A DNA stretch of 64,000 bases from Actinomycetales bacterium (GCA_020444245.1 JAHLLI010000003.1:186001-250000); one strand, 5' to 3'. Shown: positions 1-8,166, numbered from the stretch's first letter. Numbers and translations: made by a program. Notes: a model not told the origin generated them from the sequence alone.

Positions 1-248
1 ATCGGCAGGCGGTACAGGGTGATCGTGCTCGGCATGCTGCCCGGCACCCGGCCGCCGCGTGCGGTCACCGGGAATCCGCGGAAGATCCCCAGCAGCGTGG
101 TGCCCGGGGCCGCGGCGCCGGGTTCGGGCTGGTCGCGCACCAGGACGGCGATCTCCTCCAGCACCGGCGCGGTCCAGTCAGGCAGGGCGTCGAGCGCGTC
201 GCGGACCAGGTCCTCGAACGTCTCAGCCGCCATCTGGACCGGGCTCAT
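1..248 (-). CDS. Metallopeptidase family protein (zincin-like), N-terminal part
   Basis: The frame opens with ATG at 248 after a GAG-type ribosome site and runs off the left edge, giving about 82 residues. The start (two Met, then an acidic FEDLVRDALDALPD helix), a proline-rich middle, a LLGIFRGFPVT strand and an ITLYRLP strand follow the N-terminal half of the small actinobacterial metallopeptidase family PF06262. In that family the HExxH zinc motif lies in the C-terminal half, which is outside this window, so activity cannot be judged. It is the last gene after vanW on the same strand, 66 bases downstream. The physiological substrate of the family is not known to me. Confidence 0.82.
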   Translation of the reverse strand, partial: MSPVQMAAETFEDLVRDALDALPDWTAPVLEEIAVLVRDQPEPGAAAPGTTLLGIFRGFPVTARGGRVPGSMPSTITLYRLP

Positions 249-314
249 CTCGTCCCCGCCTCCCAGGTGCACGTGCCACGGGAACGACGGGCCGGTTCCC
301 GGTGTTCCCGCCGG

Positions 315-1193
315 CTACGCGCCCTCGAGCAGCGGGCGGTAGCGCATCAGCGCGTGGTTCTCGGCGACCAGCTCGTCGGCGACCTGTGCGCCGTCCGGGT
401 CGAGCACCCGCCGACGCAGCACGTTGCGCCGCACGAACGCCCCGGGCGCCGCCGGGCCGACCGGCTCGATGACGTGGGCGACCTCGTACACCTCGTAGCG
501 CAGGTCGACCGGGCGGTCGGCGGTCCAGGCACCGACCAGGTGCGTGTCGGTCAGGTGCACTGCGAGCCGGAAGGTCGCCTCGGTCGGGTTGACCACCTGC
601 AGGTCGAGGGACGGCCACGCGCACGTCGCACCGCTGCCGAACGGCTGGGTGCGGTCCGCGTCCGGGAAGACGTCGTAGCTGTGCCGCCAGCGCTCGGCGA
701 CCTCCAGCGGGGTGTGCAGGGTCATCCAGTAGAGCAGGTTGGTGAGCTGGCACAGCCCGCCGCCGGTGCCGGCCGTCATCCGGCCGTGGTCCAGGACCAG
801 TCCGTCGACGAAGCCGCGGCGCCGGGTCGGCCGGCCCACGTGCCACCAGAAGGACAGCCGCTTGCCCGGCGGCAGCACCAGACCGTCGAGGCGCTCGGCG
901 GCCAGCCGGAGGTTGACCACCTTGCCGCGCTGGAGATCGAGGTCGAGACCGGCCAGCGGCCTCACCAACGGCGTGGCGTGCTCGGCTACGCGACACGGCT
1001 GGGCCTGCGCGGGCCCCGTCGCCAGGCGCAGGCCGCCGACGCGGCGCCACTGGACCTCGCGCCGCAGGCGTCCGACCACCGGTCTCACGACGGCGCGCCA
1101 CACAGCCGCCGACCGCAACCCGTCCGACGGGCCCCCTGCCCGATCGCTCACCGCGCGCCCCCTTGCCCGATCGCTCACCGCGGCCCCGGCCAC
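315..1193 (-). CDS. VanW family protein
   Basis: The 292-residue product carries the VanW core: a segment ending in GLVLPPGKRLSFWWHVG, a glycine-rich GGGLCQLTNLLYW block around residues 144-155, and the HSYDVFPD block. VanW occurs in some vancomycin-resistance clusters but is far more widespread, and its activity is unclear. No vanS, vanH, vanA or vanX neighbour is present, so a resistance role is not supported. The GTG at 1193 is chosen because a TAGCCT -10-like hexamer ends seven bases upstream, which fits a leaderless start. The first 30 residues are Arg/Gly/Ser-rich and contain a repeated VSDRA peptide, so a later start remains possible. Confidence 0.85.
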   Translation of the reverse strand: MAGAAVSDRARGRAVSDRAGGPSDGLRSAAVWRAVVRPVVGRLRREVQWRRVGGLRLATGPAQAQPCRVAEHATPLVRPLAGLDLDLQRGKVVNLRLAAERLDGLVLPPGKRLSFWWHVGRPTRRRGFVDGLVLDHGRMTAGTGGGLCQLTNLLYWMTLHTPLEVAERWRHSYDVFPDADRTQPFGSGATCAWPSLDLQVVNPTEATFRLAVHLTDTHLVGAWTADRPVDLRYEVYEVAHVIEPVGPAAPGAFVRRNVLRRRVLDPDGAQVADELVAENHALMRYRPLLEGA

Positions 1194-1200
1194 CGTCGGG

Positions 1201-1206
1201 AGGCTA
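1201..1206 (-). promoter_or_regulatory. Candidate -10 element of vanW
   Basis: TAGCCT on the minus strand lies seven bases before the GTG of vanW. It sits directly below the bldC terminator stem, so vanW appears to start a new transcript. Confidence 0.5.
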
Positions 1207-1209
1207 GAC

Positions 1210-1245
1210 CACGGCGGCCCCGGGCATCCGCCCGGGGCCGCCGTG
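1210..1245 (-). terminator. Terminator downstream of bldC
   Basis: There is a perfect 16-bp GC-rich stem (arms 1210-1225 and 1230-1245) with a four-base loop ATCC, starting 15 bases past the bldC stop. There is no U-tract, which is common for actinobacterial hairpin terminators. Confidence 0.8.
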
Positions 1246-1260
1246 TCGATCAGGAACGGG

Positions 1261-1491
1261 TCACTCGCCGTCGCGCGGGTTCGGCACCCCGGTGAGCAGC
1301 ATCCGGACCTCGGCCTCGGAGTAGCGGCGGTGCCCGCCGAGCGTCCGGATCGCCGAGAGCTTGCCGGCCTTGGCCCAGCGGGTCACGGTCTTGGGGTCCA
1401 CCCGGAACATGCTCGCCACCTCGGACGGGGTGAGCAGGGCGTTGCGGGTGGCGTCCTGGCGAGCGGTGGGGATGGTGGTGTGCGCTGACAT
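1261..1491 (-). CDS. bldC: BldC-type MerR-like DNA-binding protein
   Basis: The protein has 76 residues. It is almost entirely one winged-helix of the MerR type: LLTPSEVASMFRVDPKTVTRWAKAGKLSAIRT, then LGGHRRYSEAEVRMLL. There is no dimerisation helix or ligand domain, as in Streptomyces BldC, which binds DNA as head-to-tail oligomers on direct repeats and delays development. Start ATG 1491 is preceded by AAGGAGAG at good spacing, and an in-frame upstream extension has no such site. It is followed by a strong hairpin. In non-sporulating Micrococcales its targets are unknown. The gene stands alone. Confidence 0.93.
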   Translation of the reverse strand: MSAHTTIPTARQDATRNALLTPSEVASMFRVDPKTVTRWAKAGKLSAIRTLGGHRRYSEAEVRMLLTGVPNPRDGE

Positions 1492-1754
1492 GGCGCTCTC
1501 CTTCGTCGTTCGGTAGCCCGGCCGACCACGAGGGTCCCGTCGGCTTTGCGTCCCCACCTCGCGATGGGTTTGCCCTTGTCGCTGACGAGTACACGGTCAC
1601 ATCCCGGACCCCGGCGGGGCAAGCCACAGGGGTGCATGGATGCCCGAATTCACCCGTCTGCACGAGTGCGCCCCTGTCCGCGGCTCTGGTCCCGGGTTCG
1701 CCGTGTTCGCCGCACCCGGAGCCGATGGCGGACCGCCCGGGCCGCGGCGTCCGG

Positions 1755-1760
1755 CAGACT
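1755..1760 (+). promoter_or_regulatory. Candidate leaderless -10 of the C-S lyase gene
   Basis: CAGACT ends exactly six bases before the GTG at 1767. The same hexamer and spacing occur before the GTG at 39195. Confidence 0.4.
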
Positions 1761-1766
1761 GCTCGC

Positions 1767-2936
1767 GTGTGCCCACTCACCCCGACCGACGACCGTGAGC
1801 TGCTCCGTGCGCGCGGCAGCCTGAAGTGGACCGGCACCCGCGGCGACATCGCCGCCTGGGTCGCCGAGTCGGACCTGGGCACCGCGCCCGAGGTGACGCA
1901 CGCCCTGCACGACGCGATCGACCGCGGTCTGACCGGCTACCTGCCCCCGCACGAGCGCGCCGGCGCGGCACAGGCGTGTGCGGACTGGCAGCGCCGCCGC
2001 TTCGGCTGGGAGGTCCCGGCCGACCGTGTCCGGCTGGTGCCCGACGTGATCGCTGCCCTGAGGCTCACGCTCGAGCGCCTGACGCCGCCCGGCTCGGCGC
2101 TGGTCCTGCCGACCCCCGCCTACATGCCGTTCGTCACGATGCCCGCCGCCTGGGGTCGTGAGGTGATCCAGGTGCCGATGGCCACCGACGCCGACGGACG
2201 AGCGACGCTCGACCTCGACGGCATCGATGCGGCACTGGCCGCCGGGGCCGGGTTGGTGGTCCTGGTCAACCCGCACAACCCGACCGGGCGGGTGCACACC
2301 CGTGAGGAGCTCGAGGCCCTGGCAGCGGTCGTCGAGGCGCGCGGCGCCACGGTGTTCGCCGACGAGATCCACGCGCCGCTGGTCCACGCCGGGCACCGAC
2401 ACCTGCCGTACGCGTCCCTCTCCCCCGTCGCGGCCCAGCACTGCGTGACGGCCACCGCAGCCTCCAAGGGCTGGAACGTCCCGGGCCTGAAGTGCGCGCA
2501 GGTCGTGCTCACCGGCGACGCGCACGTCGCCGCGTGGCAGGACGCGTCGGAGGGTGTGTCCGTGCTGGGCGCGGTCGCGGCGATGGCGGCCTACGACCAC
2601 GGCGAGCCCTGGCTCGACGAGACCGTGGTCTACCTGGGCGACAACGCCCGGCGCCTCGCCGAGGTGCTCGCGACCGAGGCGCCCGCGGTCGGCTACCGCC
2701 CCCCGGAGGGCACCTACCTGGCGTGGCTGGACCTGCGCGACGCCCTGCCGCCCGCCGCCCGCGACCTCGAGCCGGGTGAGGTGGCGCACTGGCTGGGGCG
2801 CGCGAGCGGGGTCACCGTCGTGGACGGTGCGCGCTGCGGCGAGGTGGGGCACGGGTTCGTGCGGCTCAACCTGGCCATGCACCGCGGCCTGGTCGAGGAG
2901 GCGGGCCGGCGGATCGCCGCCGCCCTGCGCGGCTGA
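1767..2936 (+). CDS. PLP-dependent C-S lyase / class I aminotransferase (MalY/PatB type)
   Basis: This is a 389-residue fold-type I PLP enzyme. Visible landmarks are TGYLPP near the N terminus, the NPHNPTGR block, FADEIHAPL (the PLP-contacting Asp), and the Schiff-base lysine in SKGWN at about residue 234. The short WNVPGLKCA loop after that lysine, and an Arg near the C terminus (FVRLNLA), are typical of the MalY/PatB group, many of which cleave cystathionine or cysteine conjugates. Substrate cannot be fixed from sequence; aminotransferase activity is possible. GTG 1767 is preferred over farther upstream codons because the homologous part begins there and a CAGACT hexamer lies six bases before it. 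Confidence 0.88.
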   Translation: MCPLTPTDDRELLRARGSLKWTGTRGDIAAWVAESDLGTAPEVTHALHDAIDRGLTGYLPPHERAGAAQACADWQRRRFGWEVPADRVRLVPDVIAALRLTLERLTPPGSALVLPTPAYMPFVTMPAAWGREVIQVPMATDADGRATLDLDGIDAALAAGAGLVVLVNPHNPTGRVHTREELEALAAVVEARGATVFADEIHAPLVHAGHRHLPYASLSPVAAQHCVTATAASKGWNVPGLKCAQVVLTGDAHVAAWQDASEGVSVLGAVAAMAAYDHGEPWLDETVVYLGDNARRLAEVLATEAPAVGYRPPEGTYLAWLDLRDALPPAARDLEPGEVAHWLGRASGVTVVDGARCGEVGHGFVRLNLAMHRGLVEEAGRRIAAALRG

Positions 2937-2981
2937 GCCGCCGCTGCACAGCACGGCCGGGCAGGCGCGTGCGAACGCGGC

Positions 2982-3015
2982 GACGGCCGGCCACCGCCGA
3001 GGGTGACCGGCCGTC
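2982..3015. terminator. Bidirectional terminator between convergent genes
   Basis: Nine-base arms GACGGCCGG and CCGGCCGTC are extended inward by four more pairs after one mismatch, around a six-base loop. The stem lies between the ends of the C-S lyase gene (+) and hsp20 (-) and can serve both. Confidence 0.65.
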
Positions 3016-3035
3016 GATGGCCGCCGTGGCGCAGG

Positions 3036-3479
3036 TCAGCTGCCCTGCTCCGCGGTGATGGCGGTCGGCTGAGCCGAGTGCTGGATCGAGATCTTGCGCG
3101 GCTTGGCCTCCTCGGCGACCGGGATGGTCAGCGTGAGGACGCCGTCGCTGTAGCTGGCCTCGATCGCGTCCAGCGCCAGCCCGCGACCCAGGTTGAGCTG
3201 GCGCACGTAGGTGCCGGTGGGCCGCTCGTGGGCGAGCCACTGCACGTCCGCCTCGGTCCGCGCGGAGCGCTGGGCGCGGATGGTCAGCGTGCGGTCCTCG
3301 ACGGCGACGTCCACCGAACCCGGGTCGGCGCCGGGCAGGTCGATGTTGAGCACGTAGTGGTCGCCGGTGCGGTACAGGTCCATCGGCATCGACGCGACCG
3401 TCGGCGCGTCACGCAGGGTGCCGAACACCTCATCCATCAGCCGGGTCGGGTCGGCGAACGGGATCAGACGGGTTGCCAC
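3036..3479 (-). CDS. hsp20: Small heat-shock protein, Hsp20/alpha-crystallin family
   Basis: The product has 147 residues with the alpha-crystallin domain in the centre: MDLYRTGDHYVLNIDLPG, the strand pair with DVAVEDRTLTIRAQRS, GTYVRQLNLGRGLALD, and the closing ASYSDGVLTLTIPVAE with the A-x-x-x-G-V-L signature. It is an ATP-independent holdase that binds unfolding proteins in the cytoplasm. GTG 3479 follows AGGAGG at good spacing. Control by the repressor HrcA is indicated by two overlapping CIRCE inverted repeats about 95-140 bases upstream. It is a single-gene unit ending at a shared terminator. Confidence 0.94.
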   Translation of the reverse strand: MATRLIPFADPTRLMDEVFGTLRDAPTVASMPMDLYRTGDHYVLNIDLPGADPGSVDVAVEDRTLTIRAQRSARTEADVQWLAHERPTGTYVRQLNLGRGLALDAIEASYSDGVLTLTIPVAEEAKPRKISIQHSAQPTAITAEQGS

Positions 3480-3572
3480 GAGAGCACCTCCTCGATGTGC
3501 CCCGGACCTTCCGGGGCTTGTCACGTTCCCCGCCGGACGGGTGCCCGGTGGGGCTGCTCCACACCTCATGTT

Positions 3573-3599
3573 CTAGCACTCTCACATGGAGAGTGCCAG
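3573..3599. promoter_or_regulatory. CIRCE operator 1 (HrcA site)
   Basis: CTAGCACTC, nine bases, GAGTGCCAG. This matches the CIRCE consensus TTAGCACTC-N9-GAGTGCTAA at 14 of 18 arm positions, with both core GCACTC/GAGTGC arms intact. Confidence 0.88.
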
Positions 3600-3622
3600 C
3601 ACTCCTCCGGACGGAGTGCCAG
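3596..3622. promoter_or_regulatory. CIRCE operator 2 (HrcA site), overlapping operator 1
   Basis: CCAGCACTC, nine bases, GAGTGCCAG. The last four bases of operator 1 are the first four of operator 2, so the two centres are 23 bp apart. Confidence 0.82.
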
Positions 3623-3755
3623 CGTTTCGCCCAGAGCGAGAAAACACCCGCCCACCTGGGACGTGACAGGCAGCGGTCGATTTGACCCGGGACCTTCAAC
3701 CCACGGATCTCGCCGCGCGCGAGGACCTTTGGCACAGCCCGGCACCCCTTGCCAG

Positions 3756-3773
3756 CACCTAGCGTCGTAGGTG
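3756..3773. promoter_or_regulatory. Inverted repeat upstream of adhE
   Basis: CACCTA, six bases, TAGGTG: a perfect six-base inverted repeat. Its left arm runs into a TAGCGT hexamer (3760-3765) that could be the adhE -10, with the ribosome site AGGAG at about 3808. A repressor bound here would block that promoter. The regulator is unknown. Confidence 0.4.
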
Positions 3774-3818
3774 GGTCAAGGGCGATCCGGATACGTCCGA
3801 ATCGACCAGGAGCAGCCA

Positions 3819-6518
3819 GTGAGCACACGACCCACCCGCGCCACGACCCCGGCCGCCGAGCCGGCCACGCTCGAGGGCGCGATCGACGCCCTCGTGGCGG
3901 GGGCCACCAAGGCGTTGTCGGCCTACGCGTCCTTCACGCAGGCCGACGTCGACCACATCGTCAAGAAGGCTTCCGTCGCGGCGCTGAACCAGCACGGCCA
4001 GCTCGCCAAGGCCGCGGTCGCCGAGACCGGTCGCGGGGTCTTCGAGGACAAGGCCGTGAAGAACATCTTCGCGTGCGAGCACGTGACCAACTCGATGGCC
4101 GAGCTCAAGACCGTCGGCATCGTCAGCCGCGACGACCTGCACGGCATCGTCGAGATCGCCGAGCCGGTCGGCGTGATCTGCGGCGTCACCCCGGTGACCA
4201 ACCCCACCTCGACCGCGATCTTCAAGTCGCTCATCGCCCTGAAGACGCGCAACCCGATCATCTTCGCGTTCCACCCCAGCGCCCAGGAGTCCTCGGTCGC
4301 CGCGGCCCGGATCGTGCGAGACGCCGCGGTCGCGGCCGGCGCCCCCGAGCACTGCATCCAGTGGGTCGAGACCCCCTCCATCGAGGCGACGAACGCGCTG
4401 ATGAACCACCCGGGCGTCGCGCTGATCCTGGCCACCGGCGGCAACGCGATGGTCAAGGCGGCGTACTCCTGCGGCAAGCCCGCGCTGGGCGTCGGCGCCG
4501 GCAACGTGCCGGCCTACGTCGAGAAGTCCGCCAAGCTCAAGCGCGCGATCAACGACATCGTGATGTCCAAGTGCTTCGACAACGGCATGGTCTGCGCGAG
4601 CGAGCAGGCCGCGATCCTCGACACCGAGATCTACGACGTCGCAATGACCGAGTTCGCCCGGCTGCACGCCCACCGCTGCTCGGCCGAGGAGAAGGCCAAG
4701 CTCGAGGAGCTGATCTTCGGGGTCACGGCCGGCTCCGCGAACTGCGCGGGCGCCAAGCTCAACGCGAGCGTCGTGGGCCAGAGCCCGGTGCGCATCGCGG
4801 AGATGGCCGGCTTCACGGTGCCCGCCGACACCTCGATCCTGATCGCCGAGGTCGACGAGGTCGGCCCGGCCGAGCCGCTGACCCGCGAGAAGCTCGCGCC
4901 GGTCCTGGCCGTGCTGCGGGCACAGACCCGCGAGCACGGCCTGCAGCTCGCCGAGCAGATGGTCGAGTTCGACGGGCTGGGCCACTCCGCCGCGATCCAC
5001 ACCGAGGACGCCGAGCTGGCCGAGGAGTTCGGCAGCCGGGTCAAGGCGATCCGGGTGATCTGGAACTCGCCGTCCTCGCACGGTGGCATCGGCGACATCT
5101 ACAACTCGTTCATCCCCTCGCTCACCCTGGGCTGCGGCTCCTACGGCGCGAACTCGGTCTCCAACAACGTCTCGGCGGTCAACCTGGTGAACATCAAGCG
5201 GATCGGCCGTCGGAACAACAACCTGCAGTGGTTCAAGGTGCCGGCGAAGACCTACTTCGAGCCGAACGCGATCCGCTACCTCGAGGACATGGCGGACGTG
5301 AACCGCGTCACCATCGTCACCGACGCGACCATGACCAAGCTCGGCTTCGTCGACCGGATCATCGACGTGCTGAACCGGCGGCCCAACAAGGTCGCGCTGC
5401 AGATCATCGACAACGTCGAGCCCGAGCCGACCATCGCGTCCGTCGACAAGGGCGCAGAGCTGCTGCGCGACTTCGGCCCCGACACGATCATCGCGCTCGG
5501 CGGTGGCTCGCCGATGGACGCGTCGAAGGTCATGTGGCTGCGCTACGAGCACCCCGAGATCGTCTTCGCGGACATGCGCGAGAAGTTCTTCGACGTGCGC
5601 AAGCGTGCGTTCAAGTTCCCGACGCTGGGCGAGAAGGCCAAGCTGGTCTGCATCCCCACCACGTCGGGCACCGGCGCGGAGGTCACACCCTTCGCGGTCA
5701 TCACCGACGGTGAGACCGGCGTGAAGTACCCGCTCGCGGACTACGCGCTGACCCCGACCGTGGCGATCATCGACCCGGCGCTGACCGGCAAGATGCCCGG
5801 CTTCCTGGCCGCCGACTCGGGCTTCGACGCCCTCACCCACGCCACCGAGGCGTACGTCTCGGTCTACGCCAACGACTTCACCGACGGCATGGCGCTGCAC
5901 GCCATCAAGCTGATCTTCGAGAACCTCGAGGAGTCGGTGACCGACGGCGAGGCCGCGGTCGTGGCGCGGGAGAAGATGCACAACGCCGGGACGATCGCCG
6001 GGATGGCGTTCGGCAACGCCTTCCTGGGGATCGTGCACGCGATGGCGCACACCATCGGCTCGACGTTCCACCTGGTGCACGGCCGGACCAACGCCACGCT
6101 CCTGCCGCACGTGATCCGCTACAACGGCACCGTGCCGACCAAGCTCACCAGCTGGCCGAAGTACGAGCACTACGTCGCCCCGGAGCGGTTCCAGCAGATC
6201 GCCAAGCACCTGGGCCTGCCTGCCTCGACGCCCGAGGAGGGCGTCGAGTCCTACGCGAAGGCCGTGGAGCAGCTGCGCGAGAAGGTCGGCATCCCGGCAT
6301 CCTTCGCCGCTCAGGGCGTCGCCGAGGACCAGTTCATCGGCAAGCTCGACGACCTGGCGATGCGGTCCTACGAGGACCAGTGCGCGCCGGCGAACCCCCG
6401 CATGCCGATGCTCGACGACATGAAGGACCTGATGGCCGCGGCGTACTACGGCACCTCGCTCGACGAGGTCCGTGCGGCCGCCGCAGCCCGGCAGGTCGAG
6501 GAGGTCGCCGCCCCGTGA
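3819..6518 (+). CDS. adhE: Bifunctional acetaldehyde-CoA/alcohol dehydrogenase
   Basis: The product has 899 residues, the normal AdhE length. The N-terminal half is a CoA-acylating aldehyde dehydrogenase with its catalytic cysteine in NGMVCASEQ (about residue 259) and the GVGAGN cofactor loop. The C-terminal half is an iron-dependent alcohol dehydrogenase: GGGSPMDASKV for NAD, then GTGAEVTPF and the metal-binding His/Asp set around FDALTHATEAY and HAMAHTIG. It reduces acetyl-CoA to ethanol with two NADH, the fermentative redox outlet, and assembles into spirosomes. GTG 3819 follows AGGAG by seven bases. It is a single gene closed by a strong hairpin. Its presence argues for growth without oxygen. 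Confidence 0.97.
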   Translation: MSTRPTRATTPAAEPATLEGAIDALVAGATKALSAYASFTQADVDHIVKKASVAALNQHGQLAKAAVAETGRGVFEDKAVKNIFACEHVTNSMAELKTVGIVSRDDLHGIVEIAEPVGVICGVTPVTNPTSTAIFKSLIALKTRNPIIFAFHPSAQESSVAAARIVRDAAVAAGAPEHCIQWVETPSIEATNALMNHPGVALILATGGNAMVKAAYSCGKPALGVGAGNVPAYVEKSAKLKRAINDIVMSKCFDNGMVCASEQAAILDTEIYDVAMTEFARLHAHRCSAEEKAKLEELIFGVTAGSANCAGAKLNASVVGQSPVRIAEMAGFTVPADTSILIAEVDEVGPAEPLTREKLAPVLAVLRAQTREHGLQLAEQMVEFDGLGHSAAIHTEDAELAEEFGSRVKAIRVIWNSPSSHGGIGDIYNSFIPSLTLGCGSYGANSVSNNVSAVNLVNIKRIGRRNNNLQWFKVPAKTYFEPNAIRYLEDMADVNRVTIVTDATMTKLGFVDRIIDVLNRRPNKVALQIIDNVEPEPTIASVDKGAELLRDFGPDTIIALGGGSPMDASKVMWLRYEHPEIVFADMREKFFDVRKRAFKFPTLGEKAKLVCIPTTSGTGAEVTPFAVITDGETGVKYPLADYALTPTVAIIDPALTGKMPGFLAADSGFDALTHATEAYVSVYANDFTDGMALHAIKLIFENLEESVTDGEAAVVAREKMHNAGTIAGMAFGNAFLGIVHAMAHTIGSTFHLVHGRTNATLLPHVIRYNGTVPTKLTSWPKYEHYVAPERFQQIAKHLGLPASTPEEGVESYAKAVEQLREKVGIPASFAAQGVAEDQFIGKLDDLAMRSYEDQCAPANPRMPMLDDMKDLMAAAYYGTSLDEVRAAAAARQVEEVAAP

Positions 6519-6585
6519 TCCCGGTGGTGGCCACACCTCCCTGTCGCTGAGCCGAACGGTCCGCGACCCGGACCCGCCGGCTCCC

Positions 6586-6619
6586 GGTGCCCCGCCACGC
6601 TCCGGCGTGGCGGGGCACC
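6586..6619 (+). terminator. Terminator of adhE
   Basis: A perfect 15-bp stem (6586-6600 with 6605-6619) and a TCCG tetraloop, 68 bases past the stop. No U-tract. Confidence 0.85.
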
Positions 6620-6687
6620 GTCGTGCCCGCGGGTCGCAGCAGGCCGCCTGGGTTTGCGACACTGGTCCCCCCGTACCTGGAGGTCCG

Positions 6688-7110
6688 ATGTCCCGCCGCC
6701 TCACCGCCGTCGTCCTGGCCGCGAGCGCCGCCGTGCTGCTCGCCGGCTGCTCCGGGAACGGCTCGATCGACTGGAACCAGCTGGGCGACCGGGTCCAGCA
6801 GGGCGCGGAGTCCGCGCGGGGCGCGGTCGACGAGGCCCAGGCCAAGGCCGACGAGCTCGGCGCTGCCGGCGCCGAGGCGAAGAGCGCCATCGACCAGGCG
6901 ACTGCGGCCATCGACCAGGCGCGCACGGTCGCGCAGCAGGGCAAGGACGCCGGCGAGGAGGCCGTCACCAAGGCCCGGTCCGCGCTCGACAGCGCCAAGC
7001 AGGCCGTCGACTCGGCGGCCGCGAAGGCACCCGACCAGCTCGCGAGCGTCCTGAGGTCCCTGTCCGACCAGCTCGACAAGCTCGCCGGGGACCTCCAGAC
7101 GTCCTCCTGA
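6688..7110 (+). CDS. Small alanine-rich helical lipoprotein
   Basis: The product has 140 residues. A type II signal peptide with lipobox LLAGC puts the lipidated cysteine at position 21. The mature part is predicted all-helical and built of Ala/Gln/Asp/Lys-rich segments (AIDQATAAIDQARTVAQQG and similar) with no Pro, suggesting a long coiled-coil or membrane-associating helix on the outer face of the cytoplasmic membrane. ATG 6688 follows TGGAGG. I do not recognise a family; the sequence is low-complexity, so distant similarity to apolipoprotein-like or LEA-like proteins would not be diagnostic. Confidence 0.8.
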   Translation: MSRRLTAVVLAASAAVLLAGCSGNGSIDWNQLGDRVQQGAESARGAVDEAQAKADELGAAGAEAKSAIDQATAAIDQARTVAQQGKDAGEEAVTKARSALDSAKQAVDSAAAKAPDQLASVLRSLSDQLDKLAGDLQTSS

Positions 7111-7164
7111 CTGGCCGCTCCTCCCGGGGTCGCGAACCTGGCCGGCTCGCGACGCCCGGGCCGG

Positions 7165-7170
7165 TAGCGT
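7165..7170 (+). promoter_or_regulatory. Candidate leaderless -10 (TAGCGT) of aldose epimerase gene
   Basis: The hexamer ends six bases before the GTG at 7177, placing the predicted transcription start on the start codon. This favours 7177 over the GTG at 7171. Confidence 0.5.
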
Positions 7171-7176
7171 GTGCGC

Positions 7177-8097
7177 GTGACTCACGAACCCACGCCGCTG
7201 TCCGGTGCCCAGATCACGCTCACGCTCGACGACCAGACCGCGACGGTGACCGACGTGGGCGCGAAGCTGCGGACCTACGCGGTGGGCGAGCGAGACGTCA
7301 TCACGCCGTTCGACGTCGACGAGCCGGCGCCGGCCGGCCACGGCGCGGTGCTCGCGCCATGGCCCAACCGGATCCGGGACGGCCGCTACACCTTCGCGGG
7401 CGTGGAGCGGCAGCTCGACATCTCCGAACCCAGCCGGATGACGGCCCTGCACGGTCTGGTGATGTGGCAGCGCTGGACCGTGGCGGAGCGGTCCGGGTCC
7501 GCCGTCACGCTGGAGACCCGCACGGCCCCGAGCGGCGGCTACCCGTTCGACCTGCTCATCCGGGTCACCTACCGGCTGACCGCGACCGGCCTGCACGTGC
7601 AGGCCACCGCGACGAACCTGGGCACCGCGACGGCGCCGTACGGCGTGGGGTTCCACCCGTGGCTCTCCCCCGGCGCCGGCTCGCTGGACGAGTGCACGGT
7701 GCGGCTGGACGCCGCCACGCGGGTCACCACGGACGACCGCCTGCTGCCGATCGGCACCGAGCCGGTGGCCGGCGACTTCGACCTGCGCGAGCCGCGGTCG
7801 GCGCGGGGGCTCGATCTCGACGACGCCTACGTCGACGTGCTGCGCGACGACGACGGGCTGTCCTGGATCCGGCTCACCGGTCCCGACGGGCGCACGGCAG
7901 CAGTGTGGATGGACGAGTCCATGGACACCTGGCAGGTCTGCACCGGTGACCACCTCGACGCGGTCGGCTGGCGGCGCACCGGTCTGGCCGCCGAGCCCAT
8001 GAGCTGCATCGCCGACGCGTTCCGCACCGGCGAGCGGCTGGTCCACCTCGAGCCCGGCCAGACGCACGAGGTCACCTGGGGCATGGCGCTGCTCTGA
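7177..8097 (+). CDS. Aldose 1-epimerase family protein
   Basis: The product has 306 residues of the galactose mutarotase-like beta-sandwich. Landmarks are GAVLAPWPNRIRDG (substrate-binding Asn/Arg), ALHGLVMWQRW with the catalytic-type His, VGFHPWLS with the second His, and DDAYVDV with an acidic residue near the expected base. It interconverts sugar anomers in the cytoplasm, but many members act on sugars other than galactose or on sugar phosphates. It forms its own transcription unit, convergent with the next gene across a hairpin. Confidence 0.88.
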   Translation: MTHEPTPLSGAQITLTLDDQTATVTDVGAKLRTYAVGERDVITPFDVDEPAPAGHGAVLAPWPNRIRDGRYTFAGVERQLDISEPSRMTALHGLVMWQRWTVAERSGSAVTLETRTAPSGGYPFDLLIRVTYRLTATGLHVQATATNLGTATAPYGVGFHPWLSPGAGSLDECTVRLDAATRVTTDDRLLPIGTEPVAGDFDLREPRSARGLDLDDAYVDVLRDDDGLSWIRLTGPDGRTAAVWMDESMDTWQVCTGDHLDAVGWRRTGLAAEPMSCIADAFRTGERLVHLEPGQTHEVTWGMALL

Positions 8098-8125
8098 GAG
8101 GGCGGCCGGACACGCACCACGCTCG

Positions 8126-8161
8126 GCTCCCGGCGCAGCCGAAGCCGGCCCCGCCGGGAGC
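8126..8161. terminator. Bidirectional hairpin between convergent genes
   Basis: Arms GCTCCCGGCG (8126-8135) and CGCCGGGAGC (8152-8161) are perfect ten-base complements around a 16-base loop, between the aldose epimerase gene (+) and the hypothetical gene (-). Confidence 0.55.
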
Positions 8162-8166
8162 GCGAC

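Larger units (their letters stand above)
3480..3818. other. 339-base divergent intergenic region hsp20/adhE
   Basis: There is no gene here. It holds two overlapping CIRCE operators (hsp20 side) and an inverted repeat overlapping a TAGCGT hexamer (adhE side). The stretch 3623-3755 shows no motif that I recognise; I looked for a Rex or CRP-type site and found none. Confidence 0.7.

Noticed and set aside
315-1193. Vancomycin-resistance locus
   Set aside because: VanW alone is not a resistance marker; no ligase, dehydrogenase or dipeptidase of the van type is adjacent.
1383-1637. Short minus-strand frame upstream of and overlapping bldC, including the peptide SDKGKPIARWGRKADGTLVV
   Set aside because: It runs into bldC in another frame, lacks a ribosome site and ends in Arg/Pro-rich shadow sequence.
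3623-3818. Search for a Rex (redox) or CRP-type operator before adhE
   Set aside because: No TTGTGA/TCACAA-type half sites were found; only the CACCTA inverted repeat stands out.
3759-7079. Very long open frame of about 1100 codons antisense to adhE
   Set aside because: It is the mirror of a well-identified gene. In DNA this GC-rich, antisense frames rarely meet stops; the translation is low-complexity Arg/Gly/Asp/Val without domains.
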